From Telmatobacter sp. DSM 110680 (lineage in GTDB: Bacteria; Acidobacteriota; Terriglobia; Terriglobales; Acidobacteriaceae): a stretch of DNA of 64,000 nucleotides. Below, piece by piece: positions 18,461-28,487 of this stretch (positions are counted from its first letter, which is position 1; each line of letters starts with the position of its first letter). A program made the translations under genes and the position numbers. Below the pieces are notes generated by a model that was not told the origin of the DNA, ran no database searches, and saw only the letters and a program-made list of their open reading frames with translations. The stretch covers positions 4,216,001-4,280,000 of the forward strand of contig NZ_CP121196.1 in assembly GCF_039994875.1 (NCBI RefSeq), read 5' to 3'.

Positions 18461-21400
18461 TTAGAAGCTGGCGCGCATGCCAAACTCCATCTTGCGAGGG
18501 CTGTTGGCTTGCGAGGTCTGTGCGCCCCAGGTGGATGAGTCGTAGAGGGTCATTGCCGGATCGGCGAGAACGTCGTGGTTAAAGACGTTGGTGAAGATCA
18601 CGGAGAACTTGAGTGCGACGCTCTCCCAGACCTTGACGCTCTTTTCCACGCTCATGTCGACGTTCCAGTAGGGTGTTCCGACGATGGGACCAACTCCAGG
18701 GTTCTTGGCGTCGATGCCCAGGATGGGTGCACGAACCTGGTCCCAAACTGCTTCGGGATTTGCGAACAGGTTGACGGCTCGGTTGCCCGTGCCTGCGGTG
18801 GCCGTTCCCACTCCATTCGAACCCGCGACGTTGTAGTGCGAGGAATTGCCGCCGTTGTACTTGCTGGTAAAGACGCACTGTTCGTTGGAGAAGTAGTTGT
18901 TGGCATCGGATGAGCCAAAGGATTGGCCGTCGGTCTGCGTGTCGCAGTAGACCGGCTCGCCGCTGCCTGCGGTGAAGATAGGGGCAAACGACCATCCACC
19001 GGCGACGCGACCGAGGATGCCCTGCTGACCCTTGAAGATTGTTGGCTGGTACACCATGTAGGAGTTGTAGACGAACTTGCGGTTGAACGCCTGCACCCCA
19101 TACATCTTCGAGAGGTCAAAGGCGTCGTTGGGTGTGTATTCGCTGGTGGCCTGGACAAATGCGCCCGTACCAAGAGCCTTGCTGAAGGTGAAGTTGTTAT
19201 GCATCAGCAGCCCGTGGAAGTTCTGCGTGGTCAAGGTAATGAAGGCGCCGTTGTAGTTGCCATAGCCGATGCTGGCGTTGAGAGCGAGACCACTCGACGC
19301 AATGGCAGGGTGATTGATGGCGGCGTTAACAACGCCATTGTTCATCATCGAGGGCCCTTGCGTGGCATTGAAGTTGAAGATCCCGTTGTCGAGATCTGAC
19401 CAGAGGCTCCAGACCGCCTGGGTTTGGAGGTTGCCGAATTCATTGGCCATTACAGCAGCGGTGCAGCTAGCGTAGCCATTGCAGTATGTCGACCCTGCCA
19501 GCGCGGTTTCGAAGAATGGCTGTGGCGTGACGCTTGAGGGCATCGTTGCGTTGTTGCATGCTGCAGTCGACTGATCGCAACCGAGAGCCTTTTCCAAGTT
19601 GGCATAGGCGGTTTTGAAGTCCTGTCCGCCCTGAACCATCATGTAAGGAACAACGTTGAGATCCACCGGCTGGTATTCGTGCTTGATGATGCGCCCGATA
19701 TAGCCAACTTCGAGAGTGTTATTGCGGTTGATCTGGCGCTGGATGGTGAAGTCGAAGGTGTCGGAGACATTGGGCCGGAAGTTTGGATCGAGGCCTTCAG
19801 CCGCCGAACTCTCGGAATTGTTGTAGCCCGGATAGACGGGTTGCGGCAATGTAGGGCTAGCCGGAGCGAGAGGTGCAGTGTTTCCATCCACACCGATTCG
19901 GAAAGCGGTAGTACCGGTCGGATTGGCGGGACCGCATTGTCCGCTGGCGAGAGCCTGTGTGCATTGCACCGGCTGGATCAAGCCAACACCGAGCAGTGGC
20001 ACGAGCACCAGATCAACGCCATTAAGACGACCGTAGACACGGCCGTAGCCACCGCGAATAACGGTGCCTTCATGTCCGAAGATCTTGCTTCCAATACTGT
20101 CTTCGGCAAAATGCGGATTCCAGGCCACGCCGACGCGAGGACTGAATGAGCCGTAGAAGGGATTATAGGGGTACTTGTTTCCGTTTCCGACGTTGCCGAC
20201 GAGGGCAAAGCCGAGTTCAGGGTTGTAGACCTGACCCTTCAACGCGGCGGCCTTTTTCTGGGTGAGATAATCCAGGGTCTTCACTGGTTCGTCTGCCGCG
20301 TCAACAAGTACGGTCTGCTTGCCGGAGGCTTCGGTCGGGGGCATCTCCAGGGTCCACCCCATGCCGTAGCTCAGGGTGAAGGAGGGCTTCATATGCCAGG
20401 TGTCGCTGAAATACACGTTGTAATAAGGGATGGTGCTTTGATCGAATGCGTGGGTCAGGGGCGGGTTCAGGGCCAGCGTCGGGCCCTGACGGGTATACGC
20501 CACCTGCGCCGCGGTCACAATTCCAAGAGCTGCTGCCGCTACACGGCCAGCCTTCGACCCAGATGGATAGCCATTGGCCTCCAAATCCCCCGGCCCCGAA
20601 AGGTCGAGGTTTCCGACGCCCGTTCCACCACTCTGTCCGAGTTGATAGGTGGGAGTGAAGTTGATGCCACCGCCATTGTCTGAGCGCTGATGGAAGTTGT
20701 AGTTGTGCTGGTATTGGCCACCGAATGTGATGAGGTGGTTGCCTTTTACCAGAGTCAAGTCATCCCGGTAGAACTGGTCCTGACCGTCCCAGAAGCGCGT
20801 GCGGACGTTCTGCGTGTTGACGTTGAAGGGTGCGAGCGGACTGCCGGTTTCGCCGAATGGCTCCAAGGCTCCGCCCAGTCCCGCGATCTGCGGTGGCGCA
20901 TTCTGATCAGACCATGACCAGTAGTTGCGCAGATAGCTGTAGTGGAAATCGTTTGTCAGTTTCGTCGTGATGTTCGTCGTCAGTCCTGCCACGTAATACC
21001 AAGGCTGTTGCGGACGGGAGGCGACGGAAGTCGGCTTGCCCAGTGTGTCGCCCTTGAAGAATCCGCCGATATCGATCTGGCTAGTCGAGGCCTGGACGAG
21101 CTTGTAGTAGCGATAGCTGGTCATGAAGTGCCACTTATCGCCAAAATCGTGGTCCAAGCGGCCTACGAGGAAGTTGTCCTTTGTCGGGAGAGCCAAGGTA
21201 CCCGTGAACTCGTATTCGTTAACTCCGTCGCATGTTGCGCTTGGAATGTGCGGGCAACCAGGGGTTCCTGCCGGTTCGTATTTGTTCCACATTTGCTGAA
21301 CGACCGGGTTGATACCGATGTGGCGCGGATCGAGAGCGGCCAAATCATATGTCACTCCGCCAAAGCTGACGATGCCATTGCGCATATTCGGCGATGGCAC

Positions 21401-22429
21401 GGGCCGTCTGTACACTTCAGAATTTGGGTAGCGATATCCCTGGTAAAGCGCAAAGAGATAGGTCTTGCCACCGATGAAGTGTGGAAGGATGGGTCCGCCC
21501 GCTCCAAAACCGAACTTGCTGTAGTGGTAGTCGGGAGGCGGCGTGTAATTAGCAGGGTCGTTGTTATCCCATGTGTTGGCGCTAAAGTTGTTGTCGAGGT
21601 AGTACTCGTAGCCGGTACCGTGCCATCTGTTTGTTCCGCGTTTGGTCACGACTTCAACCTGCGCGCCGGCGGAGTTGTTAAAGTCGGCGGTCTGGTTGGT
21701 GGCGTTCACCTTGAACTCTTCAACGCTGTCTGAGGGCGTGGGCAGCACACCAGTTGCGCCTGCTGCGACGTTGCGGTTCTGGTTGGCGATTCCTGTCGGG
21801 TCGCCCGCAAACGATCCTGTGTAGACGGACATGCTGCCGTCCATGTCATTGGTGTTGTTTCCGCCGTCGAGTGAGAAGGTGCTCTGGTCAACGACTGTGC
21901 CGGCGACGCTGCCATCAGGGCTGACGCCTACCTGCAGAGTTGTAAAGGTTCCGGCATCGTGGAGGAGACTGGGAAGTTGAGCGATCGCCTCTTGCTCAAC
22001 AGTGCTGCCGACGGTTGCGTTGAGGGTTTGCAGGTCGGTTCCGGCTGCCTGCACTTCGACGGTCTGCTGCGCGCTGCCTACAGTTAGTTTGAAGTTCGCG
22101 GTGCTTTGAGTGCCGACCTGTACTGTTTGACCGCTGAGTTTGGCAATTTCGAATCCGGTCTTGCTGGCGGTGATGTTGTAGGAGCCCGGCCCGACGTTGA
22201 CGAAGACATACTGACCGGTGTGGCTGGTGACGGTCGTACGTTCCGCGTTGGTGGAGGTATCTGTGAGAATCACAGTTGCCTCAGGAACGACTGCGCCGCT
22301 TTGATCGGTAACCGTACCGGTTACGGTGCCGGTGTTGGTGGCCTGTGCAAACGCGACAGACACGCTTAAGCAGATAAGCATGAGAAACGCGATTGCCCGC
22401 AAGGGGAATCTACATCCAAGTTGCGTCAT
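18461..22429 (-). CDS. Oar-type TonB-dependent receptor (carboxypeptidase-regulatory-like N-domain)
   Basis: 1322 residues. Signal peptide ending FAQA, then a carboxypeptidase-regulatory-like Ig fold (TGTVTDQSGAVVPEATV...), a plug region and a large outer-membrane barrel ending with FGMRASF. This is the class of very large receptors abundant in Acidobacteriota, inferred to import complex carbon compounds with TonB energy. Start: AAGGAG lies seven bases before the ATG at 22429. A GH3 gene lies downstream on the same strand, suggesting an oligosaccharide substrate. Confidence 0.92.
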   Translation of the reverse strand: MTQLGCRFPLRAIAFLMLICLSVSVAFAQATNTGTVTGTVTDQSGAVVPEATVILTDTSTNAERTTVTSHTGQYVFVNVGPGSYNITASKTGFEIAKLSGQTVQVGTQSTANFKLTVGSAQQTVEVQAAGTDLQTLNATVGSTVEQEAIAQLPSLLHDAGTFTTLQVGVSPDGSVAGTVVDQSTFSLDGGNNTNDMDGSMSVYTGSFAGDPTGIANQNRNVAAGATGVLPTPSDSVEEFKVNATNQTADFNNSAGAQVEVVTKRGTNRWHGTGYEYYLDNNFSANTWDNNDPANYTPPPDYHYSKFGFGAGGPILPHFIGGKTYLFALYQGYRYPNSEVYRRPVPSPNMRNGIVSFGGVTYDLAALDPRHIGINPVVQQMWNKYEPAGTPGCPHIPSATCDGVNEYEFTGTLALPTKDNFLVGRLDHDFGDKWHFMTSYRYYKLVQASTSQIDIGGFFKGDTLGKPTSVASRPQQPWYYVAGLTTNITTKLTNDFHYSYLRNYWSWSDQNAPPQIAGLGGALEPFGETGSPLAPFNVNTQNVRTRFWDGQDQFYRDDLTLVKGNHLITFGGQYQHNYNFHQRSDNGGGINFTPTYQLGQSGGTGVGNLDLSGPGDLEANGYPSGSKAGRVAAAALGIVTAAQVAYTRQGPTLALNPPLTHAFDQSTIPYYNVYFSDTWHMKPSFTLSYGMGWTLEMPPTEASGKQTVLVDAADEPVKTLDYLTQKKAAALKGQVYNPELGFALVGNVGNGNKYPYNPFYGSFSPRVGVAWNPHFAEDSIGSKIFGHEGTVIRGGYGRVYGRLNGVDLVLVPLLGVGLIQPVQCTQALASGQCGPANPTGTTAFRIGVDGNTAPLAPASPTLPQPVYPGYNNSESSAAEGLDPNFRPNVSDTFDFTIQRQINRNNTLEVGYIGRIIKHEYQPVDLNVVPYMMVQGGQDFKTAYANLEKALGCDQSTAACNNATMPSSVTPQPFFETALAGSTYCNGYASCTAAVMANEFGNLQTQAVWSLWSDLDNGIFNFNATQGPSMMNNGVVNAAINHPAIASSGLALNASIGYGNYNGAFITLTTQNFHGLLMHNNFTFSKALGTGAFVQATSEYTPNDAFDLSKMYGVQAFNRKFVYNSYMVYQPTIFKGQQGILGRVAGGWSFAPIFTAGSGEPVYCDTQTDGQSFGSSDANNYFSNEQCVFTSKYNGGNSSHYNVAGSNGVGTATAGTGNRAVNLFANPEAVWDQVRAPILGIDAKNPGVGPIVGTPYWNVDMSVEKSVKVWESVALKFSVIFTNVFNHDVLADPAMTLYDSSTWGAQTSQANSPRKMEFGMRASF

Positions 22430-23437
22430 CAAACCGCTCCTTCAAAGGTTAAGATTTGGTCCCGCTTAGGAACACGGGATCTTTCAAAAAGCCGACCGCG
22501 TGACAAACTTTTATGAACAGCGTCTAACCCGGCAGAGGAACTCCTGGTAACTCACTACCGGTCTTTCTGGAAAGCCGAAATGAATGACATCGCTCATCTG
22601 TATGGCGATGTTCTTTGTTGCTTCAAGTGATAGAACTTTGAGACCTGGAATTTGGGGAACTTGGTCTACATTTTTTCCGTTGAACGCCTACAAAAAAACG
22701 ATGCAAGAAAAGTCAGTATTACCTCGAATTACATCTTTGCGAGACTGAACAGCTCAGGGTTCTCCTTGATCGGCGAAGTGTGCTGCCTCGTCCACACAAA
22801 TTCGTAGTCGAGCGACGAGCTTGTGAGCTTAATCGTCGAATCTACGAGAAAAGGTGTGTACTGCACTTGCCACTTCATTCGGGGGAGACTTGTCGAATTT
22901 CTGTCGCTAAAAACGAGGTTGATTACCCAAAAAATGCAGGAGCGGTTGTTTGCCGCGTTGTGTGAACTGGACCCCCGGGGGATTGAGAGCATCCAGTGAA
23001 AAGTTGTTTCAAATTAACATGGAATCGTTTCCCCTTTCAACAAGTTTTAAAAGAATGTGTGGCAGGGGATGGTTGAGCCGACCCTTTTCCGGCTCTTTCC
23101 GTGGCCCATTCGATCTCAGAAAAACCGGTTTACCTGCTTGGTTTTACCTCGAAAGTGACGTGAGACAACAATTGAGAGCTCTTCAAGGCCCAAGCTGCAC
23201 TGACGCTCGCTCCAAAGCTCTGCGCAGACTCGTAAAGAACCTGCAACCTAAATGGAGCGGAATTGTGTTGTCGCCCGTCTATTAAAACAAGCTGTTTCGT
23301 TTCAACACGCTCAATGATGTGCTTTAGCCTTGCTGATTCTAGCGAGGGTATGCCCCTTGGGGTATAGTTGGGGCAACTCTTGAAGAGCGGAAGCAAGCTG
23401 GTTCGCCATTATTCACCTTCTCTTGAAGTGGGCTCGA
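22430..23437. other. Long intergenic region of lower GC, no confident gene
   Basis: About 1 kb between the receptor and the adaptor operon, divergent. It is visibly more AT-rich than its surroundings between about 22480 and 23050. Frames of 61-111 codons exist on both strands but show no signal peptide, motif or recognisable family. It should hold promoters for both flanking units. Confidence 0.5.
23349..23366. promoter_or_regulatory. Operator-like inverted repeat before the adaptor operon
   Basis: TATGCCCC-TT-GGGGTATA is a nearly perfect inverted repeat (7 of 8 pairs), and a second GGGGCA copy follows at 23370-23375. It lies about 70 bases before the first adaptor start. A repressor or activator site is plausible; no matching regulator gene is adjacent. 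Confidence 0.35.
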
Positions 23438-24565
23438 GTGAATAGCGGGATTGCGGTACCTGAAAAAACCGAAGGAGCTCGCCCGAACAACGAGCCTCCG
23501 TCTCGCCCGCGCATGAAGCGATGGGCGCTCATTGCCGTCACCTTCCTCGCAGTCTTCATTGCTCTCCTGGTCGCCGTCACGCGGCTTCGTACGCATACCG
23601 CAAACACAAACCCGCACGACTCTGCTGCCGCGCAGACCTCAGTCCGGCTCACGGGCAAGACTCAGGCGGTGCGCTCGCGGGCCATTCTAGCGCCGTTATT
23701 GGCAGGACAGCAGGTAGGGACGCTGACCATTGTCAAGCTGGCGTCGAGTGGCATTCACGTGAAACAGGGCGACCTTTTAGTCGAGTTCGATCGCCAGGCG
23801 CAGCTAAAGGATTTTGTCGACAAGAAGGCGCAAAGCGACGATCAAAACGGCAAGGTCATGGAAGCGCAGGCCGCCGAAATTGCCGCCAAGTCTAAAGATG
23901 AGACCGACCTTGAGCAGGCGGAGACTGCACTCAGCAAAGCTGAACTGGAGATGCAGAAGGTCGAATTGATGTCCCGGATCGATGCGGAAAAAGCCCGTCA
24001 AAATCTCGATGAAGCCAAAGCCACCCTCGCTCAGCTGAAGGAGACTTTTGACCTGAAGCGTAAGGCCGCTCAGGCGGCGATACGCGTGCTCGAGATCCAG
24101 CGGGATCGCACTCTCGAAGTTATGGTGCATGCGCAGACCAACGCTTCACAGATGCAGATTCGCTCGCCGATCGACGGCATCGTCGTGTTGAACACGATTT
24201 GGAAAGAGGGCACTATGGGCGAGGTGAAAGAGGGTGATCAGGTACGGCCGGGCGTTCCCTTCATGCAGGTTGTTGACCCGTCCATGATGGAAGTCCACGT
24301 GATGGTCAACCAGGAAGACCTCGCCAAGCTCACCCTGGGACAATCGGCACAAGTGCATCTGGATGCTTATCCAGATATCACTTTGCAAGGCCAGCTTGAA
24401 TCTATCGATCCGATGGGAAAACCCGGCGACTTTTCCGCCCGGATGCGCAATTTCTCTGCGACATTCTCCGTTAAGGGATCGGATCCGAGACTGATGCCAG
24501 ACCTCTCTGCAGCTGTCGATGTGCAGGCAGCGCAGCAGCCCAGCAATTTGAGTGCTTCGCGATGA
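23438..24565 (+). CDS. HlyD/MacA-type membrane-fusion protein (adaptor 1 of 3)
   Basis: About 375 residues. A short cytoplasmic N-terminus, one membrane helix (RWALIAVTFLAVFIALLVAV), a lipoyl-like half (VKQGDLLVEFDRQ), a long coiled-coil hairpin (about 110-220, rich in E, K, A, Q), the second lipoyl half (IRSPIDGIVV) and a beta-barrel domain. Such proteins bridge an inner-membrane exporter to a TolC-type channel. It overlaps the next adaptor by four bases. Start is uncertain: GTG at 23438, TTG at 23423 and ATG at 23513 are all in frame. Confidence 0.85.
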   Translation: MNSGIAVPEKTEGARPNNEPPSRPRMKRWALIAVTFLAVFIALLVAVTRLRTHTANTNPHDSAAAQTSVRLTGKTQAVRSRAILAPLLAGQQVGTLTIVKLASSGIHVKQGDLLVEFDRQAQLKDFVDKKAQSDDQNGKVMEAQAAEIAAKSKDETDLEQAETALSKAELEMQKVELMSRIDAEKARQNLDEAKATLAQLKETFDLKRKAAQAAIRVLEIQRDRTLEVMVHAQTNASQMQIRSPIDGIVVLNTIWKEGTMGEVKEGDQVRPGVPFMQVVDPSMMEVHVMVNQEDLAKLTLGQSAQVHLDAYPDITLQGQLESIDPMGKPGDFSARMRNFSATFSVKGSDPRLMPDLSAAVDVQAAQQPSNLSASR

Positions 24566-25809
24566 AGTGGAATGTGCGCAGTCTCATCAAGGAGCGCAGA
24601 GCTATCGGCGTTGGGGCATTGCTTCTCGCGGCTAGTCTCGGACTGTTTGCATATGTTCGATCCACGCGCCGGGAGCCCAATCTGCCTGCCTATCAAGTGC
24701 AGCGCTCGGAGTTTTTAGATGTGCTGCAATTCCGCGGCGACGTCAAAGCGCTGAAATCCGTCACCATTTCTGCGCCTCCGGATGTCGGCATGTTGCAGAT
24801 CCTCAAGATTTCGCCGGATGGTTCCCAGGTGAAGAAGGGCGACGTCGTGGCGGAGTTCGACCCTTCGAAAACCAAGCAGGAACTCGATCAGGACAAGTCG
24901 GTTTTGAAATCCGCGGATGCTCAGATTGAACAAGCGCGTGCGCAGGGAAAACTTACTGACGAAGAAGACACCACAGCAGTGATGAAGGCCCGATTCGACG
25001 TTGAATCGACCAAGCTGGACGCAAGCAAAAGCGAAATCCTCTCGAAAATCGACGGCGCAGAATCGCAACTCAAGGTTACTGACGCGGAGCAGTCACTGCG
25101 TCAGGCAGAGGAGAAGCTGAAGGCTGACCGGGCAAAAACGACGGCCACAGTCGATGCATACCGCCATGCCAGCGGCAAGGCGAAATTCGACGAAGAGCGC
25201 GCAGGCCATGGGCTGGATTCCATGGTCTTGAAAGCGCCCAATGACGGGACCATTTCTCTGATTCCCGTGTGGCACAGCGGCTCTGAAAGCCCATTCAAGG
25301 CTGGAGACCAGGTGTGGTCGGGCGCGCCGATCGCGGAACTTCCTGATGCCTCGTCGCTGCGCATCGTTGCGCACGTTGACGAGGTGGAACGGGGCCGACT
25401 TCATCTTTCGCAGCCTGCGACGCTGCAACTCGACGCCATTGCCGACCGGCAATTCACGGGAAAAATCGTGAGCATTGGAACAATCGCCTCTATGGATTTT
25501 TCAGCAGGATGGCCGTTTCCCCGCAATTTTACTCTCGATCTGGCTATCGATCAGAACGATCCACGCTTGCGGCCCGGAATGACAGTTCAGATCACGGTAA
25601 TCATCGACCGCATTCCTAACTCGATTTCAATTCCCACGCAAGCTTCTTTCGTGAAGTCTGGCCGTACGGTCGCTTATGTATGGAACGGCTCGAAGTTTGC
25701 AGAACGCACGATCCAGATCGAACGTCGGAGCCGTGACCGCGCTCTGATTTCTTCCGGGCTCGCTCCGGGCGATCGCGTGGCACTAAAAGACCCGACGGTG
25801 GCCCCATGA
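24562..25809 (+). CDS. HlyD/MacA-type membrane-fusion protein (adaptor 2 of 3)
   Basis: 415 residues with one N-terminal membrane helix (about 14-32), a lipoyl half (VKKGDVVAEFDPSKT), a coiled-coil hairpin (about 105-205), the second lipoyl half (LKAPNDGTISLI), a beta-barrel and a C-terminal membrane-proximal domain (IPTQASFVKSGRTVAYV). It overlaps both neighbours by four bases (ATGA), so the three adaptors are translated together. It is clearly diverged from adaptors 1 and 3, so this is not a recent duplication. Confidence 0.9.
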   Translation: MKWNVRSLIKERRAIGVGALLLAASLGLFAYVRSTRREPNLPAYQVQRSEFLDVLQFRGDVKALKSVTISAPPDVGMLQILKISPDGSQVKKGDVVAEFDPSKTKQELDQDKSVLKSADAQIEQARAQGKLTDEEDTTAVMKARFDVESTKLDASKSEILSKIDGAESQLKVTDAEQSLRQAEEKLKADRAKTTATVDAYRHASGKAKFDEERAGHGLDSMVLKAPNDGTISLIPVWHSGSESPFKAGDQVWSGAPIAELPDASSLRIVAHVDEVERGRLHLSQPATLQLDAIADRQFTGKIVSIGTIASMDFSAGWPFPRNFTLDLAIDQNDPRLRPGMTVQITVIIDRIPNSISIPTQASFVKSGRTVAYVWNGSKFAERTIQIERRSRDRALISSGLAPGDRVALKDPTVAP

Positions 25810-27116
25810 AGAAGTCGCGCACTGGCATATGGGTCATTCTCGGCATCGTTGTTGTGTGCGGCGTGGGCGCCGTGATCGCCATGAATCGCAAAAGTAGTTC
25901 GCTGACTGGCGCCGATGAGATTCCGTTAGCCCTGGTGAAGCGGGGCGACGTCGAAATCGAAGTGCACGCGCGCGGCGAGGTCAGCGCTGCCCATTCCAGC
26001 ATGCTGGCAGCACCCGCCATCGGCGGAGACGCACTTCAGATCACGCGACTCCCGCAAACCGGTGATCGGATCAAGAAAGGCGACGTTGTCATTGAGTTTG
26101 ATCCCAGTGAACAGCACTACAAGCTCGATCAGAACCGCTCAGAACTGCAGCAGGCCGAGCAGGAGATTACCAAAGCTAAAGACGATGCACTGGTGCTGGC
26201 AGCGGAAGATAAAGTCGCATTGCTCAAGGCTCGTTACGATGTCCGTCGCGCTGAACTGGATGTCGAGAAGAAGGAATTGGATAGCAAGATCGATGCTCAA
26301 AAGCACGAATTGACTTTGCAGCAGAACAGACGCGTTCTAGAGCAACTCGAAAAGGATGTGGAATCTCACAAGGCTACCGGTCAGGCTTCCATTTTTCTCG
26401 CCCAGGAAAAATACAACAAGGCAAAGCTCGCGATGGATCAGGCGCAGCAAAACCTCGATCACATGCACGTCACGGCTCCGATGGATGGCCTGGTCTCGAT
26501 CCAGAAGAACATGGACGCTACCGGAGGAATGTTCTTTGGCGGCATGTCGCTGCCAGACTTTCGGCCAGGGGACCAGGTTCGGCCAGGCAGCGCGATTGTG
26601 CAGGTACTCGACCTTAGCGGAATGAATCTGACGGCACATGTTCAGGAAGATCAGCATGACAACGTGAAGGCTGGAGAACCAGTCGAGGTGGCATTTGATG
26701 CAATACCTTCAAAGAAGTTTCGCGGCACCGTCAAAACGGTCGCGGGAATGGCAATGCAGTCGTTCTTCAGTAGTGAATCCGCACATAATTTCGACGTAAC
26801 CATTCAGCTTGTCGACGCCGATCCCGGGCTGCGTCCTGGTTTGACCGCAGAGATTGTTTTCAAAGGGACCCGTCAAACGGGGGTAAATTCCATTCCACGC
26901 CAGGCTCTGTTTATGAAGGACGGCAAGCGGGTTGTGTTTGTCAGAGCGGGCAGCAGCTATCAGCAGCGCGAAGTTCAGATCAAGGGTGAGAGCGAGACTC
27001 GGGCCGTCATTGAGGGTCTCGCCGAAGGAACACAAGTGGCTCTCCTCGACCCAACGGTGCCACGTAAAACTGGCCCAGCCGGTAGCGGATCGTCCAGCAC
27101 GATGGGAGCTCCCTGA
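25806..27116 (+). CDS. HlyD/MacA-type membrane-fusion protein (adaptor 3 of 3)
   Basis: 436 residues. Membrane helix at about 9-26, lipoyl half (IKKGDVVIEFDPSEQ), coiled-coil hairpin (about 105-215), second half (HVTAPMDGLVSI), beta-barrel and a membrane-proximal domain (SIPRQALFMKDGKRVVFV), ending in a Gly/Ser tail. An insertion rich in Met and Gly (GGMFFGGMSLPDF) interrupts the second lipoyl region. Its stop shares one base with the start of the permease gene (TGATG). Confidence 0.9.
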   Translation: MKKSRTGIWVILGIVVVCGVGAVIAMNRKSSSLTGADEIPLALVKRGDVEIEVHARGEVSAAHSSMLAAPAIGGDALQITRLPQTGDRIKKGDVVIEFDPSEQHYKLDQNRSELQQAEQEITKAKDDALVLAAEDKVALLKARYDVRRAELDVEKKELDSKIDAQKHELTLQQNRRVLEQLEKDVESHKATGQASIFLAQEKYNKAKLAMDQAQQNLDHMHVTAPMDGLVSIQKNMDATGGMFFGGMSLPDFRPGDQVRPGSAIVQVLDLSGMNLTAHVQEDQHDNVKAGEPVEVAFDAIPSKKFRGTVKTVAGMAMQSFFSSESAHNFDVTIQLVDADPGLRPGLTAEIVFKGTRQTGVNSIPRQALFMKDGKRVVFVRAGSSYQQREVQIKGESETRAVIEGLAEGTQVALLDPTVPRKTGPAGSGSSSTMGAP

Positions 27117-28408
27117 TGCCGATTCTCGATTCAAAAAAGCAGGCGCTCGTCGTCTCTGTGGCTCAGCAATGGACGCGGGACGCGGAATTGGGCTGGAAGA
27201 ATCTGCTGCTGCACGGCACGCGGTCGGCCCTCACGATGCTGGGCATGATCTTCGGCGTCGCCGCCGTTGTTGCCATGCTTTCGATCGGCGCGGGGGCCCG
27301 CCAGCGTGTGATGGCGATGATTGAGCAGATGGGGGTGCACAATCTCATCGTCGAAGCTAAGGAGACGGTCGAATGGCAGGCGCATTCAAAATTGCGCAAA
27401 ATCTCGCCTGGCCTCACCTTACAGGACTACCGCGTGATTCTGGATGATGTCAGCGGAGTGACTGCATCTACTCCGCGCAAACGCCTCACTCCTTCAAAGA
27501 TCATTCCAAAGGCCCGGCAGGATATGCCGGTTGTTTACGGCGTGAACCCGGCATACCAGAAAATCGCCGGTCTTCAATTATCGGGCGGAAGATTTTTTGA
27601 TCAGCAGGATGAAGACTCGGGCGCGCCGGTTTGCGTACTTGGCGCCGCGGCCGGTTGGAGCCTGTTTGGCTCAGCGAACGCACTCGGAGAATACGTCAAA
27701 GTCAACGAGCAGTGGTTCAGGGTTATCGGCATTGTGAACCCGCAATTGAGCTCTGAAACCTCAGTTGCAGGCACTCCGGCCGTCGACACCAACAACATTA
27801 TTTACGTACCGCTGAAATCGGCATTCCAGCGTCTCGAAGACAGCTACAGCGATATGCGCGACGAAATTGACGGCCTCTATCTGCAGATCGGAGACAACGC
27901 CAGCGTTTCAGAATCGGCACAAGTTACGCATGCAATTCTCGACTCCTCGCATCACGGCGCCGACGACTTCAGCATCGTGGTTCCCGCCGAACTGCTGGCG
28001 GAACAAAAACGGACAGAGCATCTTTTCAGCATCGTCATGGTGGCGATCGCCTCCATTTCGCTGCTTGTCGGCGGAATTGGAATCATGAATATCATGCTGG
28101 CCAGCATTCTTGAACGGACGCGTGAAATTGGCTTGCGGCGAGCGGTCGGCGCGCGCCAATCGGACATTGTGCGTCAGTTTGTCGTCGAGGCCACGATGAT
28201 CTCTTTTGCCGGTGGGAGCATCGGAGTAGTCCTCGGGTTTGTGATCTCCCGCGCGATCGCGTGGCTCGCTGGATGGTCAACAATCGTCACCTTTGGTTCC
28301 ATCGCGCTCGCCTTCCTTGTCTCTATTTCGGTTGGCCTGGTCTTTGGAATTTATCCGGCCACAAAAGCAGCCCGGCTCGACCCGGTTGAAGCAATTCGTT
28401 ACGAGTGA
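27116..28408 (+). CDS. MacB-like ABC permease (FtsX domain, no ATPase domain)
   Basis: 430 residues. First membrane helix at about 38-58, a periplasmic MacB core domain (about 60-300), then FtsX-type helices in the last 130 residues with the conserved ILERTREIGLRRAVGAR and ending YPATKAARLDPVEAIRYE. MacB proper carries an N-terminal ATPase of about 230 residues that is absent here. No ATPase gene lies in the operon, so it must be encoded elsewhere if the complex is a true ABC exporter. It follows three adaptors and precedes a TolC-like gene. Confidence 0.92.
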   Translation: MPILDSKKQALVVSVAQQWTRDAELGWKNLLLHGTRSALTMLGMIFGVAAVVAMLSIGAGARQRVMAMIEQMGVHNLIVEAKETVEWQAHSKLRKISPGLTLQDYRVILDDVSGVTASTPRKRLTPSKIIPKARQDMPVVYGVNPAYQKIAGLQLSGGRFFDQQDEDSGAPVCVLGAAAGWSLFGSANALGEYVKVNEQWFRVIGIVNPQLSSETSVAGTPAVDTNNIIYVPLKSAFQRLEDSYSDMRDEIDGLYLQIGDNASVSESAQVTHAILDSSHHGADDFSIVVPAELLAEQKRTEHLFSIVMVAIASISLLVGGIGIMNIMLASILERTREIGLRRAVGARQSDIVRQFVVEATMISFAGGSIGVVLGFVISRAIAWLAGWSTIVTFGSIALAFLVSISVGLVFGIYPATKAARLDPVEAIRYE

Positions 28409-28487
28409 TGTGGAAACACGAACGCCGGAAATGAGCAGATGGGGCAGCGGTATGGCCTTAATTGACCGGCGCTACTGCGGAGAACGA

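Noticed and set aside
22729..22992. 87-codon minus frame in the long spacer
   Set aside because: No signal peptide, motif or ribosome site; composition differs from neighbouring genes.
22950..23285. 111-codon plus frame in the long spacer
   Set aside because: No recognisable family and no ribosome site.
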